Source of the DNA: Pseudomonadota bacterium
GTDB taxonomy: Bacteria; Pseudomonadota; Gammaproteobacteria; Burkholderiales; Thiobacteraceae
Reading direction: 5' to 3'
DNA length: 64,000 bases
Assembly (NCBI GenBank): GCA_021812385.1
Contig: JAKANO010000015.1
Span: forward strand, 1-64,000
Shown: in pieces, positions 16,546-26,160 of the stretch
Position numbering within the stretch: the stretch's first letter is position 1
Layout: each line of letters opens with the position of its first letter
Program-made: the position numbers and the translations under genes
Notes under the pieces: generated by a model
Database searches by the model: none
Told to the model about the DNA's origin: nothing
What the model saw: only the letters and a program-made list of their open reading frames with translations

Positions 16546-18654
16546 ATGCACTTAGCCGAACTCGCCGAACACATTACCTACCTCAAGCCAGACGATATCG
16601 CGCTGGTTGAAAAAGCTTATCAATTCAGCAAGTCCGCCCACGCCGGGCAATTCCGCAAAAGCGGCGAACCCTACATCTCGCACCCCATCGCGGTAGCCAA
16701 GCTGCTCGCGAAGTGGCATTTGGACGCCAATGCCTTGATGGCGGCGTTGTTGCATGATGTGGTCGAAGACACGCCCGCCACCAAGCAAGAGGTGGGCGAT
16801 CTGTTCGGCAAGCCGGTGGCCGAGTTGGTGGACGGCGTATCCAAGCTCGATCGCATCGAGTTCCAGACCGAGGCCCACGCCCAGGCCGAAAATTTCCGCA
16901 AAATGCTGTTGGCGATGGCGCGCGATGTGCGCGTCATCCTGATCAAGCTCGCCGACCGCTTGCACAATATGCGTACCCTGGATTCGATGGCGCCGGAAAA
17001 GCGCAAGCGCATCGCCAAGGAAACCCTGGAAATTTACGCGCCCATCGCCAATCGCCTGGGTCTGAACAGCGTGTACCAGGAACTCGCCGACCTGAGTTTC
17101 CGTTACCTGTATCCGACGCGTTATCGGGTGTTGGCGAAAGCGGTGAAAACCGCGCGCGGCAACCGGCGCGCGCTGGTGGAAAAAGTGTTGGAGGCGATTC
17201 AGCAGAAACTCAAGGATGCCGGGGTCGAGGCGAGCGTCACCGGCCGCGAGAAGCACCTCAACAGCATTTACCGCAAGATGATCGGCAAGTCGCTGAATTT
17301 TTCCGAGGTGTTCGACATCTACGGCTTTCGCGTGATTGTGCGCGACGTGCCGAGTTGCTATTTGGCCTTGGGCGCCTTGCACGGCTTGTATAAGCCGATC
17401 CCCGGCAAATTCAAGGACTACATCGCGATTCCCAAAGCCAATGGCTACCAATCGCTGCACACCACCTTGTTCGGCCCTTACGCCACGCCGCTGGAAGTGC
17501 AAATTCGCACCCAAGACATGCATAAAATCGCCGAGGCCGGCGTGGCCTCGCACTGGCTGTATAAGACCGGCGAGGAATCGGCCAAGGATGCGCAGCAAAA
17601 AACCCATCAATGGCTGCAAAGCCTGTTGGAAATCCAAAGCGAGAGCGGCGATGCGATCGAATTCTTGGAGCACATCAAGGTCGATCTGTTTCCGGATGAA
17701 GTGTATGTGTTCACGCCCAAAGGCACCATCATGGCTTTGCCGCGCGGCGCGACCGCGGTGGACTTGGCCTACAACGTGCACACCGACATCGGCAACCGCT
17801 GCATTGCGGTCAAGATCAATAGCGAACTGCAACCCTTGCGCACCGAGTTGCGCAATGGCGACCAGGTCGAGATCATCACCGCGCCGCATGCGCACCCCAA
17901 TCCCGCTTGGCTGAACTATGTGGTGACGGGCAAGGCGCGCGCGCATATCCGGCATTACTTGAAGACCATGCACTCGCAAGAAGCGGCGGCGCTGGGCGAG
18001 CGGCTGCTGAATCAAGCGCTGCGCGCGCTCAAGGTGGAGCCAAGCGCGGTGGATGCAGAGCGCTGGAACGACTTATTGCGCGAGACGAATGCAAAATCGA
18101 AGGAAGATATTCTCGCCGACATCGGCATGGGCAAGCGCTTGAATCTGGTGGTTGCGCGGCGTTTGCTGACGGCGGGCGAGGCGCTGTCCACCGAGAAAAA
18201 ACCGCTCGGTTCGATCACGATACGCGGCACCGAAGGGCTGGCGGTGCAGTTTGCGCAGTGCTGCCGGCCGATTCCCGGCGATCCCATTATCGGCATGATC
18301 AACAAGGGCAAGGGCTTGATGATTCATACCCACGACTGCCCCGCCATTGCGCAATTTCGCGCCGACCCGGATAAATGGATCGATGTGGAATGGGATCCCG
18401 AGACCAAGAAACTGTTCGAGGTGAACATCAAATCGATCGTGGCCAACCAGCGCGGCGTCCTGGCCAAGGTGGCCGCCATCATTGCCGATGAAAACGCCAA
18501 TATTGAAAACGTGCACATGGATGAAGAGGACGGCAGCGCCTACTCGGCGATGAACTTCACCTTGCAGGTGGAAAATCGCGATCACCTGGCGCGCGTCATG
18601 CGCGGCTTACGCCAGATACCCGAGGTGGTTAGAATTACAAGGGTTAAAGGGTAG
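16546..18654 (+). CDS. spoT: Bifunctional (p)ppGpp synthetase/hydrolase SpoT
   Basis: 702 residues. HD hydrolase domain near the N-terminus with intact ligands (HPIAVAKLL and AALLHDVVEDT); synthetase domain near 220-350 (YGFRVIVRDVPSCYLALG, YIAIPKANGYQSLHTT); TGS domain near 385-445 (VFTPKGTIMALPRGATAVDL); ACT domain at the C-terminus (SIVANQRGVLAKVAAII). Both catalytic halves look functional, so this is the bifunctional enzyme setting (p)ppGpp levels. The first codon follows rpoZ by 33 bases. Confidence 0.96.
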   Translation: MHLAELAEHITYLKPDDIALVEKAYQFSKSAHAGQFRKSGEPYISHPIAVAKLLAKWHLDANALMAALLHDVVEDTPATKQEVGDLFGKPVAELVDGVSKLDRIEFQTEAHAQAENFRKMLLAMARDVRVILIKLADRLHNMRTLDSMAPEKRKRIAKETLEIYAPIANRLGLNSVYQELADLSFRYLYPTRYRVLAKAVKTARGNRRALVEKVLEAIQQKLKDAGVEASVTGREKHLNSIYRKMIGKSLNFSEVFDIYGFRVIVRDVPSCYLALGALHGLYKPIPGKFKDYIAIPKANGYQSLHTTLFGPYATPLEVQIRTQDMHKIAEAGVASHWLYKTGEESAKDAQQKTHQWLQSLLEIQSESGDAIEFLEHIKVDLFPDEVYVFTPKGTIMALPRGATAVDLAYNVHTDIGNRCIAVKINSELQPLRTELRNGDQVEIITAPHAHPNPAWLNYVVTGKARAHIRHYLKTMHSQEAAALGERLLNQALRALKVEPSAVDAERWNDLLRETNAKSKEDILADIGMGKRLNLVVARRLLTAGEALSTEKKPLGSITIRGTEGLAVQFAQCCRPIPGDPIIGMINKGKGLMIHTHDCPAIAQFRADPDKWIDVEWDPETKKLFEVNIKSIVANQRGVLAKVAAIIADENANIENVHMDEEDGSAYSAMNFTLQVENRDHLARVMRGLRQIPEVVRITRVKG

Positions 18655-18660
18655 CGCGTG

Positions 18661-18739
18661 AGCGGTAAGCGGTGAGCAGTAAGCGGGGAAACCCGAACTA
18701 CCACGCTCCCCCGCTTCCTGCTCACCGCTTACCGCCCCC
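18661..18739. repeat. Intergenic palindrome, AGCGGTAAGCGGTGAGC type
   Basis: An arm built of GCGGTAAGCGGTGAGCAG (from about 18661) is repeated in reverse complement (CTGCTCACCGCTTACCGC) near 18719-18737. It fills the spoT-ridA gap and could act as an attenuating hairpin. It differs in sequence from the CCACGGAG family. Confidence 0.8.
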
Positions 18740-18766
18740 CATTTAAGCAACTGGAACAGGAATGTC

Positions 18767-19150
18767 ATGACAAAAACCATCATCAAAACCGACGCCGCAC
18801 CGGCCGCCATCGGTACTTATTCGCAAGCTGTCAAAGTGGGAGACACCGTGTATCTCTCCGGCCAAATCGGCTTGGATCCGGCCAGCATGCAAATGGTGGA
18901 AGGCATCGAAAACCAGATTCATCGCGTGTTCCAAAATTTGCAGGCGGTGGCCACGGCCGCCGGCGGCAGTCTGGCGGATGTGGTGAAGCTCAACATCTTT
19001 CTCACCGACTTGGGCCACTTCGCCAAGGTCAACGAAATCATGGCGCAGTATTTCAAGGAGCCCTATCCGGCGCGAGCCGCGGTCGGTGTGGCGTCCTTGC
19101 CGCGCGCTGCATTGGTGGAAGCCGATGCGGTGATGGTGCTTTCGCGGTGA
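18767..19150 (+). CDS. ridA: RidA family enamine/imine deaminase
   Basis: 127 residues, the family length. It hydrolyses reactive 2-aminoacrylate-type enamines produced by PLP enzymes. [20 protein letters not shown] near residues 18-37 and the active-site Arg in [11 protein letters not shown] near 105 are present. It follows spoT, as is common in betaproteobacteria, and precedes recG. AGGAATGTC provides the ribosome-binding context for ATG 18767. Confidence 0.95.
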   Translation: MTKTIIKTDAAPAAIGTYSQAVKVGDTVYLSGQIGLDPASMQMVEGIENQIHRVFQNLQAVATAAGGSLADVVKLNIFLTDLGHFAKVNEIMAQYFKEPYPARAAVGVASLPRAALVEADAVMVLSR

Positions 19151-19200
19151 GGAGAGAGACCGCTGCCTATGGGGGCTGTTGGATTATGCCCCGGAATCTG

Positions 19201-19256
19201 CGGTCTCTCCCTCTCCCGACCCTTCGGGCCACCCTCTCCCGCGCGCGGGAGAGGGA
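19201..19256. repeat. REP-like palindrome (CCCTCTCCCGACCCTTCGGG type)
   Basis: Runs of CTCTCCC around a GACCCTTCGGGCC core, closing with CGCGCGCGGGAGAGGG, form two nested hairpins between ridA and recG. Similar intergenic repeats are widespread in proteobacteria. Its translation (PLPRAGEG) explains a spurious upstream extension of recG. Confidence 0.7.
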
Positions 19257-19259
19257 ACG

Positions 19260-21359
19260 ATGACGCGGTCTACGCCCGCGAATTCCTCGGCTGGTGTGAG
19301 ACGGGAGGCGGAAAAATCTCCCCTCGCGCCTGATTCCATTCTTGCGGCCCAGTCCCCGGCCATGCGCAGCAAGCTGGCCAAGCTCGGCATCAGCAGCGAT
19401 TTCGATTTAATCCTGCACTTGCCGCTGCGCTATGTGGACGAGACGCATATTTTCCCGATTGCGCACGCGCTGTATGGCCAGATGGTGCAAGTCGAAGCCA
19501 CCGTGGTCAAGACCGAGGTGCGCTTTCGGCCGCGCCGCCAATTGGTTTGCTTGGTAGAAGACAGAAGCGGCGAGATGTATGTGCGGCTGCTGAATTTTTA
19601 TCCGAGCCAGCAGAAGATGCTGAGCGAAGGCACGCGCGTGCGCTTGTTGGGCGAGTTGCGCTTGGGATTTCTCGGGCCGGAGATGGTGCATCCGCAAATT
19701 CGCGTGGTGCGCGAAGGCGTGCCGTTGAAGGAAAATTTGACGCCGGTTTACCCCACCACCGCCGGCCTCGGCCAGGAGCAGTTGCGCAAACTGATCGCCC
19801 GCGCGCTGACGCAGTGCGATTTGCAAGACACGCTGCCAGCGGAGCTGGTGCGGGAATATCGGCTGGCGAGCTTTGCCGAGAGCATCCAATATTTGCACCA
19901 GCCGCCGCCGGATGCGCCGTTGTCGGAACTGGAGTCGCGCCAGCATTGGGCCTGGCAGCGTTTGGTATTCGACGAACTGCTGGCGCAACAACTCTCGATG
20001 CGCCGCCACTATGCGCGTCGCCGCAGCCTGGTGGCGCCGTCTTTGCCGCCAACCAATACCCTGACCTCGGCCTTGCTGGCGGCCTTGCCGTTTGCGTTAA
20101 CCGGGGCGCAGCGCCGCGCCTTCGATGAAATCAGCCGCGACTTGAGCGCGCGGCATCCCATGCAGCGCTTGCTGCAAGGCGATGTCGGCAGCGGCAAGAC
20201 CATCGTTGCGGCGCTGGCATGCGCCCAGGCGTTGGAGCATGGTTTCCAAGCAGCCGTAATGGCGCCGACCGAAATTCTGGCGGAACAGCATTACCGCAAA
20301 ATGCAGGAATGGCTCAGCCCGCTCGGCATCACGGTAGCGTGGATCGCGGCCAGCGTGCCCAAGCGCGCCCGCGAAATCATGCTGGAGCAAGTCGCCAGCG
20401 GCGCTGCGCAGATTGCGGTGGGGACGCACGCCTTATTCCAAGAGCAAGTGAATTTCGCGCGCCTGGGCTTGGCGGTGGTGGACGAGCAACATCGTTTCGG
20501 CGTGGAACAGCGTCTGGCGCTGCATAACAAGGGCGTGAATCCGCATCAATTGATGATGAGCGCGACGCCGATCCCGCGCACCTTGTCGATGAGCTATTAC
20601 GCCGATCTGGATGTTTCGGTGATCGACGAGTTGCCGCCGGGGCGCACGCCGATCATGACCCGGCTGATCGAAGAAGCGCGCCGCGAAGAAGTCGAAGCGC
20701 GCGTGCGCGCCGCGTGCGCGGGTGGCCGGCAAGCGTATTGGGTGTGCCCGCTGATCGAAGAGTCGGAAAAGCTGCAATTGCAAACCGCGCTCGATACCCA
20801 TGCAAGACTGAGCGCGACGTTTCCCGATTTGCAAGTCGGCTTGGTGCATGGGCGCATGAAGGCGAAAGAAAAAGCCGAAGCCATGGCCGCATTCAAAGCT
20901 GGCGCTTTGAATTTGCTGGTCGCAACCACCGTCATCGAAGTCGGCGTGGATGTGCCGAACGCCAGCTTGATGGTGATCGAGCACGCCGAGCGCATGGGCT
21001 TGTCGCAGCTGCATCAGTTGCGCGGCCGGGTTGGCCGCGGCGCGGCACAAAGCGCCTGCATCTTGTTATACGCGCCGCCCTTGTCGGAAATGGCCAAGGC
21101 GCGATTAAAGATTATCTACGAACATACCGATGGGTTTGAAATAGCGCGTCAAGATTTAGCGTTGCGCGGACCGGGAGAATTCCTCGGCGCGCGCCAGAGC
21201 GGCGTGGCGATGCTGAAAATTGCCGATATCGAGCGTGATCAGGCGGTTCTCGATCAGGCGAGGCAAAGCGCGGAAAAGTTGTTGCGCGCTAAATCAGCGA
21301 TTGCTGATATGCATCTCGCGCGCTGGTTGGCGCGTGCCGAGCAGTACTTGAAAGTGTAG
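19260..21359 (+). CDS. recG: ATP-dependent DNA helicase RecG
   Basis: 699 residues from ATG 19260; an upstream frame adds 27 residues encoded by the REP repeat and was rejected. An even later ATG at 19363 is possible. RecG reverses stalled forks and branch-migrates Holliday junctions. Wedge/OB domain at about 50-180; helicase motifs include GDVGSGKTIVAA (Walker A), MAPTEILAEQHY, DEQHRFG (DExH box), MSATPIPRTL and QLRGRVGRG. Length matches E. coli RecG (693). Confidence 0.96.
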   Translation: MTRSTPANSSAGVRREAEKSPLAPDSILAAQSPAMRSKLAKLGISSDFDLILHLPLRYVDETHIFPIAHALYGQMVQVEATVVKTEVRFRPRRQLVCLVEDRSGEMYVRLLNFYPSQQKMLSEGTRVRLLGELRLGFLGPEMVHPQIRVVREGVPLKENLTPVYPTTAGLGQEQLRKLIARALTQCDLQDTLPAELVREYRLASFAESIQYLHQPPPDAPLSELESRQHWAWQRLVFDELLAQQLSMRRHYARRRSLVAPSLPPTNTLTSALLAALPFALTGAQRRAFDEISRDLSARHPMQRLLQGDVGSGKTIVAALACAQALEHGFQAAVMAPTEILAEQHYRKMQEWLSPLGITVAWIAASVPKRAREIMLEQVASGAAQIAVGTHALFQEQVNFARLGLAVVDEQHRFGVEQRLALHNKGVNPHQLMMSATPIPRTLSMSYYADLDVSVIDELPPGRTPIMTRLIEEARREEVEARVRAACAGGRQAYWVCPLIEESEKLQLQTALDTHARLSATFPDLQVGLVHGRMKAKEKAEAMAAFKAGALNLLVATTVIEVGVDVPNASLMVIEHAERMGLSQLHQLRGRVGRGAAQSACILLYAPPLSEMAKARLKIIYEHTDGFEIARQDLALRGPGEFLGARQSGVAMLKIADIERDQAVLDQARQSAEKLLRAKSAIADMHLARWLARAEQYLKV

Positions 21360-21400
21360 AGCCGGTCTGAGCTTGCGCCACGTGTTGGCTTGAGATTTGC

Positions 21401-21430
21401 TTGACAGTCTAAAGGTAACCATCATGTAAT
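21401..21430 (+). promoter_or_regulatory. Putative sigma-70 promoter of the PhnD-like genes
   Basis: TTGACA at 21401-21406, an 18-base spacer and TGTAAT at 21425-21430. It is the only good match in the 183 bases between recG and the first PhnD-like gene, and leaves a leader of about 105 bases. Confidence 0.55.
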
Positions 21431-21542
21431 GCCTTTGCCTGCCGATATAGCTAATTGGACGAGCCCTGGAGCGGGCCGACAACCATTGTTCGCGGCGAGT
21501 TTTCGTCGGCTGTGATGGAAAAATATAAGATAGGAGATAGTA

Positions 21543-22355
21543 ATGAAGCTATTCGCAAAATTATTAATCGTGTTGCTCGGCCTGGTTTGCCTGCCGGCGC
21601 AGGCTGTCGATTACTACATATTGGGCGTGCAGGATTATGTGAAAAATCCGATATTGGTGGTGCGCGATTATCAAAGCATGGCCAATTATCTATCGAAAAT
21701 CTTGAAAACCCCGGTGCGCATCGAAGCCGTCAAAACCTACGACGAATACATGAAGAAAGCCGCAAACAAGCGTTTTCATTTTATGTATGCCCCGCCCTCG
21801 ATGATCATGCAAGCGCATATGAATGCGGGTTATGAGCCGCTGGTAAAAATTCCCGGCTTGTTGTCGGCGTCGTTCATGACCATGGATACCAACATTGCCT
21901 TTCCCGAGGACATGAAAGGTAAGCGCATTGGCTTTTATGAAAAGGACGCAATGATCACGCACCTTGCGTTGAAAGATTTGCAGGCGCTCGGAATTGACCC
22001 GGCGAAATATTTTAAGAGCGTGACCTATTACACCGACTCGAATGGGGTTTTGAACGCCATGCGCTACAAGCTGATCGATGTCGGCGTGGCGAATAGCTCG
22101 TTGTTCAATAACTGGAGCAACCGCGGTTATAACTTAAACTTGATTTTGCAAGGAAAAGGCGCGCCGCATTTGACCTTTGCAGCGCGTGGGGATTTGCCGG
22201 CGGCAACCAAGCAGGCTGTGACGCAAGGCTTGCTGAAGATGCAGACGGATAAAGATGGTCAGGATTACTTCAAGATTTCATCCTTCACGAATTTTGAACC
22301 GGCCAAGCTGTCGGATTATGATGAGATGGTGAAATTCCTGGGAATCACCAAATAG
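21543..22355 (+). CDS. PhnD-like periplasmic substrate-binding protein (copy 1)
   Basis: 270 residues with a Sec signal peptide (cleavage near PAQA-VDYY). The two-lobed phosphate/phosphonate-binding-protein family is recognised from FHFMYAPPSMIMQAH, KGKRIGFYEKDA and VLNAMRYKLIDVGVANS. ATG 21543 follows AGGAGATAGTA. No ABC permease or ATPase gene is near, so it is an orphan binding protein. Similar orphans serve as sensory partners of kinases or cyclases in many proteobacteria. Its ligand is unknown. Confidence 0.85.
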   Translation: MKLFAKLLIVLLGLVCLPAQAVDYYILGVQDYVKNPILVVRDYQSMANYLSKILKTPVRIEAVKTYDEYMKKAANKRFHFMYAPPSMIMQAHMNAGYEPLVKIPGLLSASFMTMDTNIAFPEDMKGKRIGFYEKDAMITHLALKDLQALGIDPAKYFKSVTYYTDSNGVLNAMRYKLIDVGVANSSLFNNWSNRGYNLNLILQGKGAPHLTFAARGDLPAATKQAVTQGLLKMQTDKDGQDYFKISSFTNFEPAKLSDYDEMVKFLGITK

Positions 22356-22415
22356 ATGCGCATGGATCGGTCAGGGTGAATAAGCCCCCATTTGAAAAGC
22401 TATTAGGAAAACATC

Positions 22416-23222
22416 ATGAAAATTAAACGGCTCACGAGTTTGATTATGCTGGCGGCATTGGCAAGCCCGGTGCACGCGGGCAATGTGTTGCTGGGCATCG
22501 CGGAAGGCGTGGCGGAGCAATCCAATTACGGTGAAATGCAGGACAAGTACCAGCCATTGGCGGATTATTTGGGCCGCGTGCTCAAGGACAAGGTCGTTCT
22601 GGAATCGTCGCAAAATATAAAAAGCGCCATTCTCAATCTGAAAAAAAAGCGCTATGACTTATTGTTTTGCCGCCCATCGAATGTGGCTGCGAAAGGCATT
22701 CGCGATGATGGCTACCAACTGGTCGGGATGGCCAAAGGCAATTTCACCGCAGATTTCATTGTGCGCAAGGATAGCGTGTTCAAGAAGAAAGAAGACATCT
22801 TGGGCCACACCTTCGCCATGCCGGGCGCCAACTCCTTAATGGCGCGGGTTGGCATGGCCACGTTGCGTGATCTGGGTGAAAAACCCGACCCGAAAAAAAT
22901 TCGTTATACGCATTATCAAGAAGCCGTGAATTTCATGGTGGCCAATAAGTTTTCCGATGTCGGCATTGTTGCACCGCAGCAATCCAAGGCGTGGGAAAAA
23001 GCTGGCGGAGTGACCCTGTTTAAAAGCAGGAAACTACCCTTCTGGTCGATTATCGCCGCGCCTAAAATCAACAAGGCCGATGTGGCAAGGTTGCAGAAAG
23101 CGCTGATCGAAATGGAAAACAGCGAGGAGGGCAAGAAAATACTGGCCAAGATCAGTGTCAAGGGCTGGGTTGCCGGCGATCCCAAGGAGTATGTGGATAT
23201 GTTGAGTTGGCTTGGAACTTAA
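22416..23222 (+). CDS. PhnD-like periplasmic substrate-binding protein (copy 2)
   Basis: 268 residues with a signal peptide ending near SPVHA. Same PhnD-like family as the gene 60 bases upstream but quite divergent: YQPLADYLGRVLKDKVVLES and KKKRYDLLFCRPSNVAAKG mark the ligand lobe. The pair probably arose by an old tandem duplication and is transcribed together, ending at the terminator at 23250. No transporter components are present. The ligand is unknown. Confidence 0.85.
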   Translation: MKIKRLTSLIMLAALASPVHAGNVLLGIAEGVAEQSNYGEMQDKYQPLADYLGRVLKDKVVLESSQNIKSAILNLKKKRYDLLFCRPSNVAAKGIRDDGYQLVGMAKGNFTADFIVRKDSVFKKKEDILGHTFAMPGANSLMARVGMATLRDLGEKPDPKKIRYTHYQEAVNFMVANKFSDVGIVAPQQSKAWEKAGGVTLFKSRKLPFWSIIAAPKINKADVARLQKALIEMENSEEGKKILAKISVKGWVAGDPKEYVDMLSWLGT

Positions 23223-23249
23223 TAGCAGGCGGCGGCTTTAGGGATGATG

Positions 23250-23275
23250 AAAAAGCGGGGCATGCCCCGCTTTTT
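23250..23275. terminator. Bidirectional terminator between phnD-like gene 2 and thiG
   Basis: Perfect palindrome: five A, GCGGGG, CATG, CCCCGC, then T-run. It serves the plus-strand PhnD genes and, read the other way, thiG, whose stop codon overlaps its edge. Confidence 0.88.
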
Positions 23276-24060
23276 TATTTGCTGCCGATGATGCCGGTAG
23301 TGGGAGAGCTGGGGCTGGCGGTGTAAATTTTCTTCGGCATGCGGCCTGCGAGATACGCTTCGCGCCCGGCCTCGACGGCTTTTTTCATGGCCGAAGCCAT
23401 CAGCACCGGATTTTTGGCTTGGGCAATCGCGGTATTCATCAGCACCGCGTCGCAGCCGAGCTCCATCGCAATCGCCGCATCGGATGCGGTGCCGACGCCG
23501 GCGTCGACCACCACCGGCACCTTGGCTTGATCGATGATGATTTGCAAGTTCCACGGGTTGAGAATGCCCATGCCGGAACCGATGAGCGACGCCAAGGGCA
23601 TCACCGCGACGCAGCCGATTTCTTCCAGCTGCTTGGCGATGATCGGATCATCCGAGGTATAGACCATCACCTTGAAGCCGTCCTTCACCAGGATTTCCGC
23701 CGCGCGCAGCGTTTCCACCATGTTCGGATACAAGGTATTGGGATCGCCCAGCACCTCCAGCTTGACCAAGTCATGTCCATCCAACAGCTCGCGCGCCAGG
23801 CGCAAGGTGCGAATGGCGTCGTCCGCGCTGTAACAGCCGGCGGTGTTAGGCAGGTAGGTATATTTTGAAGGCGGCAGCGCATCCAGCAAGGATGGTTGGC
23901 TGGCGTCTTGGCCGAGATTGGTGCGGCGAATCGCTACCGTGACGATATTCGCGCCGCTGGCTTCCACCGCGCGCCGCGTTTCATCGAAGTCCTTATATTT
24001 GCCGGTGCCGACCAGTAAACGGGAAGCGTAAGTTTTGCCGGCGATGATCAAGTTATCCAT
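23275..24060 (-). CDS. thiG: Thiazole synthase ThiG
   Basis: 261 residues. ThiG forms the thiazole phosphate of thiamine from deoxyxylulose phosphate, dehydroglycine/iminoglycine and ThiS thiocarboxylate. Signatures: [11 protein letters not shown] near 15-25, [41 protein letters not shown] with the phosphate-binding loop, and [11 protein letters not shown]. thiS lies upstream, separated by a palindrome of the CCACGGAG type. Confidence 0.96.
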   Translation of the reverse strand: MDNLIIAGKTYASRLLVGTGKYKDFDETRRAVEASGANIVTVAIRRTNLGQDASQPSLLDALPPSKYTYLPNTAGCYSADDAIRTLRLARELLDGHDLVKLEVLGDPNTLYPNMVETLRAAEILVKDGFKVMVYTSDDPIIAKQLEEIGCVAVMPLASLIGSGMGILNPWNLQIIIDQAKVPVVVDAGVGTASDAAIAMELGCDAVLMNTAIAQAKNPVLMASAMKKAVEAGREAYLAGRMPKKIYTASPSSPTTGIIGSK

Positions 24061-24095
24061 TGCATTCCTTAACTAAAAACTGATAAACGGCGTTT

Positions 24096-24162
24096 TACCA
24101 CGGAGTACACAGAGGACATAGCGTCAATCAAATCCCTGGTTTTCCTCCGTGTACTCCGTGGT
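24096..24162. repeat. Intergenic palindrome, CCACGGAG type (second copy)
   Basis: ACCACGGAGTACACAGAGG (24097-24115) faces GTACTCCGTGGT (ending 24162). It sits between thiS and thiG. Outer arms are shared with 4352-4437; the centre differs, as expected for a mobile hairpin family. Confidence 0.8.
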
Positions 24163-24180
24163 TCGATTGTCTTATTTGGG

Positions 24181-24384
24181 CTAGCCGCCGCCTACCGCGA
24201 CTACGATTTCCAGCTGGTCGCCGGCCAGCAGTTCCACGTTCGCATATTGACTGCGCGGCACGATTTCGCCGTTGCGCTCAATGGCCACACGCTTGCCGGC
24301 GAGCTGCATCTCTGCCAACAATTGCGCCAGGTTGAGGTGCGGTGGGATTTGGCGTGTTGCGCCATTGATAGTGACTTGAATCAA
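24181..24384 (-). CDS. thiS: Sulfur carrier protein ThiS
   Basis: 67 residues with a ubiquitin-like fold: NGATRQIPPHLNLAQLL start, VAIERNGEIVPRS centre and a C-terminal VAVGGG. The terminal Gly-Gly is adenylated and thiocarboxylated to supply sulfur to ThiG; here three glycines end the protein. It is the first gene of thiS-thiG. No TPP riboswitch was recognised in the upstream 265 bases. Confidence 0.93.
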   Translation of the reverse strand: MIQVTINGATRQIPPHLNLAQLLAEMQLAGKRVAIERNGEIVPRSQYANVELLAGDQLEIVVAVGGG

Positions 24385-24649
24385 AATCTAACCTGCTGAT
24401 TTACGTTGCGATTTGAAGTCAATTTTAACATGTGCCCAGCTTGAATCAGGAATTTTTCCATTTGCTGCGGTGCGCCATGCGTGCGGCAGGGCTGGTTTTA
24501 TAGCGCCCTAATTATTCGTGCTAATCGGCCGGCATGAGGGGGTAGAGTCTATGCAAAAAGCTTGTGTTAGATGTGCTAAAGTCGCGTGAGTAACTGGCTT
24601 TGCAATGGATTTATGTTTCAGTAAAAAATGACGTAAAATCCAGCGTTGC

Positions 24650-24723
24650 GCGGGTGTAGTTCAATGGTAGAACGAGAGCTTCCCAAGCTTTAGACGTGGG
24701 TTCGATCCCCATCACCCGCTCCA
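24650..24723 (+). tRNA. tRNA-Gly (anticodon CCC)
   Basis: 74 bases fold as a cloverleaf: acceptor GCGGGTG with CACCCGC, D arm GTTC/GAAC, anticodon stem AGAGC/GCTTT around loop TTCCCAA (anticodon CCC), T arm GTGGG/CCCAT with TTCGATC, discriminator T, and a genomically encoded CCA. It lies upstream of the TPR-barrel gene; no integrated element is seen at its 3' end. Confidence 0.95.
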
Positions 24724-24766
24724 AGTACGGCTAATAATCAATAATAACGATTGAAGAGGGGGAGCC

Positions 24767-26140
24767 TTGTTTCGTTTCTTTCCTATAAATTGCAGCGTGG
24801 TTTTGCTTTGTTTGGCTTTGGCGGGAGTGGCCCAGGCTGCCGAGAAATCCGCTGATTTGACGCAAGCGCAATCCCTGCTTGGCGCCGGCAAGGCAGCGCA
24901 GGCGTATGCGTTACTGGAGCCGTTTGAGTTTTATCAGGCCGGCGATCCAGAATACGATTATTTGCTGGGTGTCGCGGCGCTCGACAGCGGCAAATACAAT
25001 GCCGCTACGCTGGCTTTCGAGCGCGTGCTTGCGGTGAACCCCAATCATGCGGGGGCGCGCTTGGATATGGCGCGTGCGTATTTTGCCTTGAATGATTTGG
25101 AGCGCGCCTCGGAACAGTTCAAGATCGTGCTCACGCAAAACCCGCCGGCAAATGCAAAGCGCACCGTGGATGCTTATTTGGAGCGAATTGCGGCGTTGCA
25201 AAAAGCCAAGAATCCCGCGCTCACCGCCTATGTGGAAGGCGTCTTGGGATACGATTCCAATATCACCAATGTCACACGCGATTTCACCAATGCGGTGTTT
25301 CAATCCTACAGTTTGTCCGGCTTGCAGCCGACAGGCAATTCCATTCCGCGCGACGATGCTTATGTCGGCGTCAATGCCGGAATGCTTTATAGCTTGCCGC
25401 TCGATCAGCAGACCACTTGGCGCTTTGGCCTGGATGGCAAACAAAAAGAGTATTTCAGCGAACGTAAATTCCGTTCCACCACGCTCAATGGTCAAATGGG
25501 CTTTAGCTACAAGGTCGAACAAGATACTTTCAATGTCGGGTTGAATATGCAGCATTTCACTCAGGAAGGCGATGCCGCCACCACGTCCCCTTCCACGCTG
25601 GATAGCGACGTGTATGGCATCGGCGGCAGTTGGCAGCGCGTGCTGGATCCGCGCACGCAGGTCACGCTGTTCGGGCAGTTCAACGCCATTCGCTATAACG
25701 ATTTGTCCGTGAATAACAACGACGCCGTGACCCTCGGTGCGGCGCTGACGCGCAGCTTTGCCCTGCCTTATCAGCCGGTGTTGTTTGCCAGCGTGTTTCA
25801 CACCCTGGAAAGCGCGCCCAAGCAGTTGGGCAATGGCGCCGATTTCGGCCACGATGTGCTCGGCATTCGCCTGGCCGGCCAGTTGGCACTCGATCCGAAA
25901 TGGGATGGCTTCGCTGTCCTCGGGTATCAATTCCGTGACGATAGGACCCAGGGGGCGCGCAAACCCAATGTTTATGGTCGGGATAAATTAACTGATTTCA
26001 CGCTCGGGTTGCGTTGGAAAGTAGACAAGGCTTGGTCGCTCCGGCCGCAAGTCACCTATACCAATAACCGCTCGAATATTCCCTTGTACAACTCCAGTCG
26101 CACGGATATTTCCCTCACCCTGCGCCGCGAGTTGCAATAA
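24767..26140 (+). CDS. Slam-like TPR/outer-membrane barrel protein (DUF560 type)
   Basis: 457 residues from TTG 24767 after GGGGGAG; a signal peptide ends near VAQA. Residues about 30-155 are TPR-like helical repeats (YLLGVAALDSGKYNAATLAF, ARLDMARAYFALNDLERASE). The remainder is a series of amphipathic beta strands ending in an aromatic/Arg-rich strand (TDISLTLRRELQ), as in the 14-stranded barrel of surface lipoprotein assembly modifiers. Slam proteins move specific substrates across the outer membrane. The next gene, 20 bases away, encodes a secreted protein that may be its cargo. Confidence 0.75.
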   Translation: MFRFFPINCSVVLLCLALAGVAQAAEKSADLTQAQSLLGAGKAAQAYALLEPFEFYQAGDPEYDYLLGVAALDSGKYNAATLAFERVLAVNPNHAGARLDMARAYFALNDLERASEQFKIVLTQNPPANAKRTVDAYLERIAALQKAKNPALTAYVEGVLGYDSNITNVTRDFTNAVFQSYSLSGLQPTGNSIPRDDAYVGVNAGMLYSLPLDQQTTWRFGLDGKQKEYFSERKFRSTTLNGQMGFSYKVEQDTFNVGLNMQHFTQEGDAATTSPSTLDSDVYGIGGSWQRVLDPRTQVTLFGQFNAIRYNDLSVNNNDAVTLGAALTRSFALPYQPVLFASVFHTLESAPKQLGNGADFGHDVLGIRLAGQLALDPKWDGFAVLGYQFRDDRTQGARKPNVYGRDKLTDFTLGLRWKVDKAWSLRPQVTYTNNRSNIPLYNSSRTDISLTLRRELQ

Positions 26141-26160
26141 TCAAGCCGGAGAAAAATGTG

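Noticed and set aside
16552..18015. 487-residue open frame antisense to spoT
   Set aside because: Shadow frame; spoT is complete on the other strand and the antisense product matches nothing.
19179..19259. 27-residue N-terminal extension of RecG
   Set aside because: Encoded by a REP-like palindrome; not part of any RecG.
24385..24649. Possible TPP riboswitch upstream of thiS
   Set aside because: The conserved CUGAGA and ACCUGAUCUGG segments are not present on the minus strand.
24650..24723. tRNA-Gly as an integration site for a neighbouring element
   Set aside because: No integrase and no repeated tRNA 3' end nearby.
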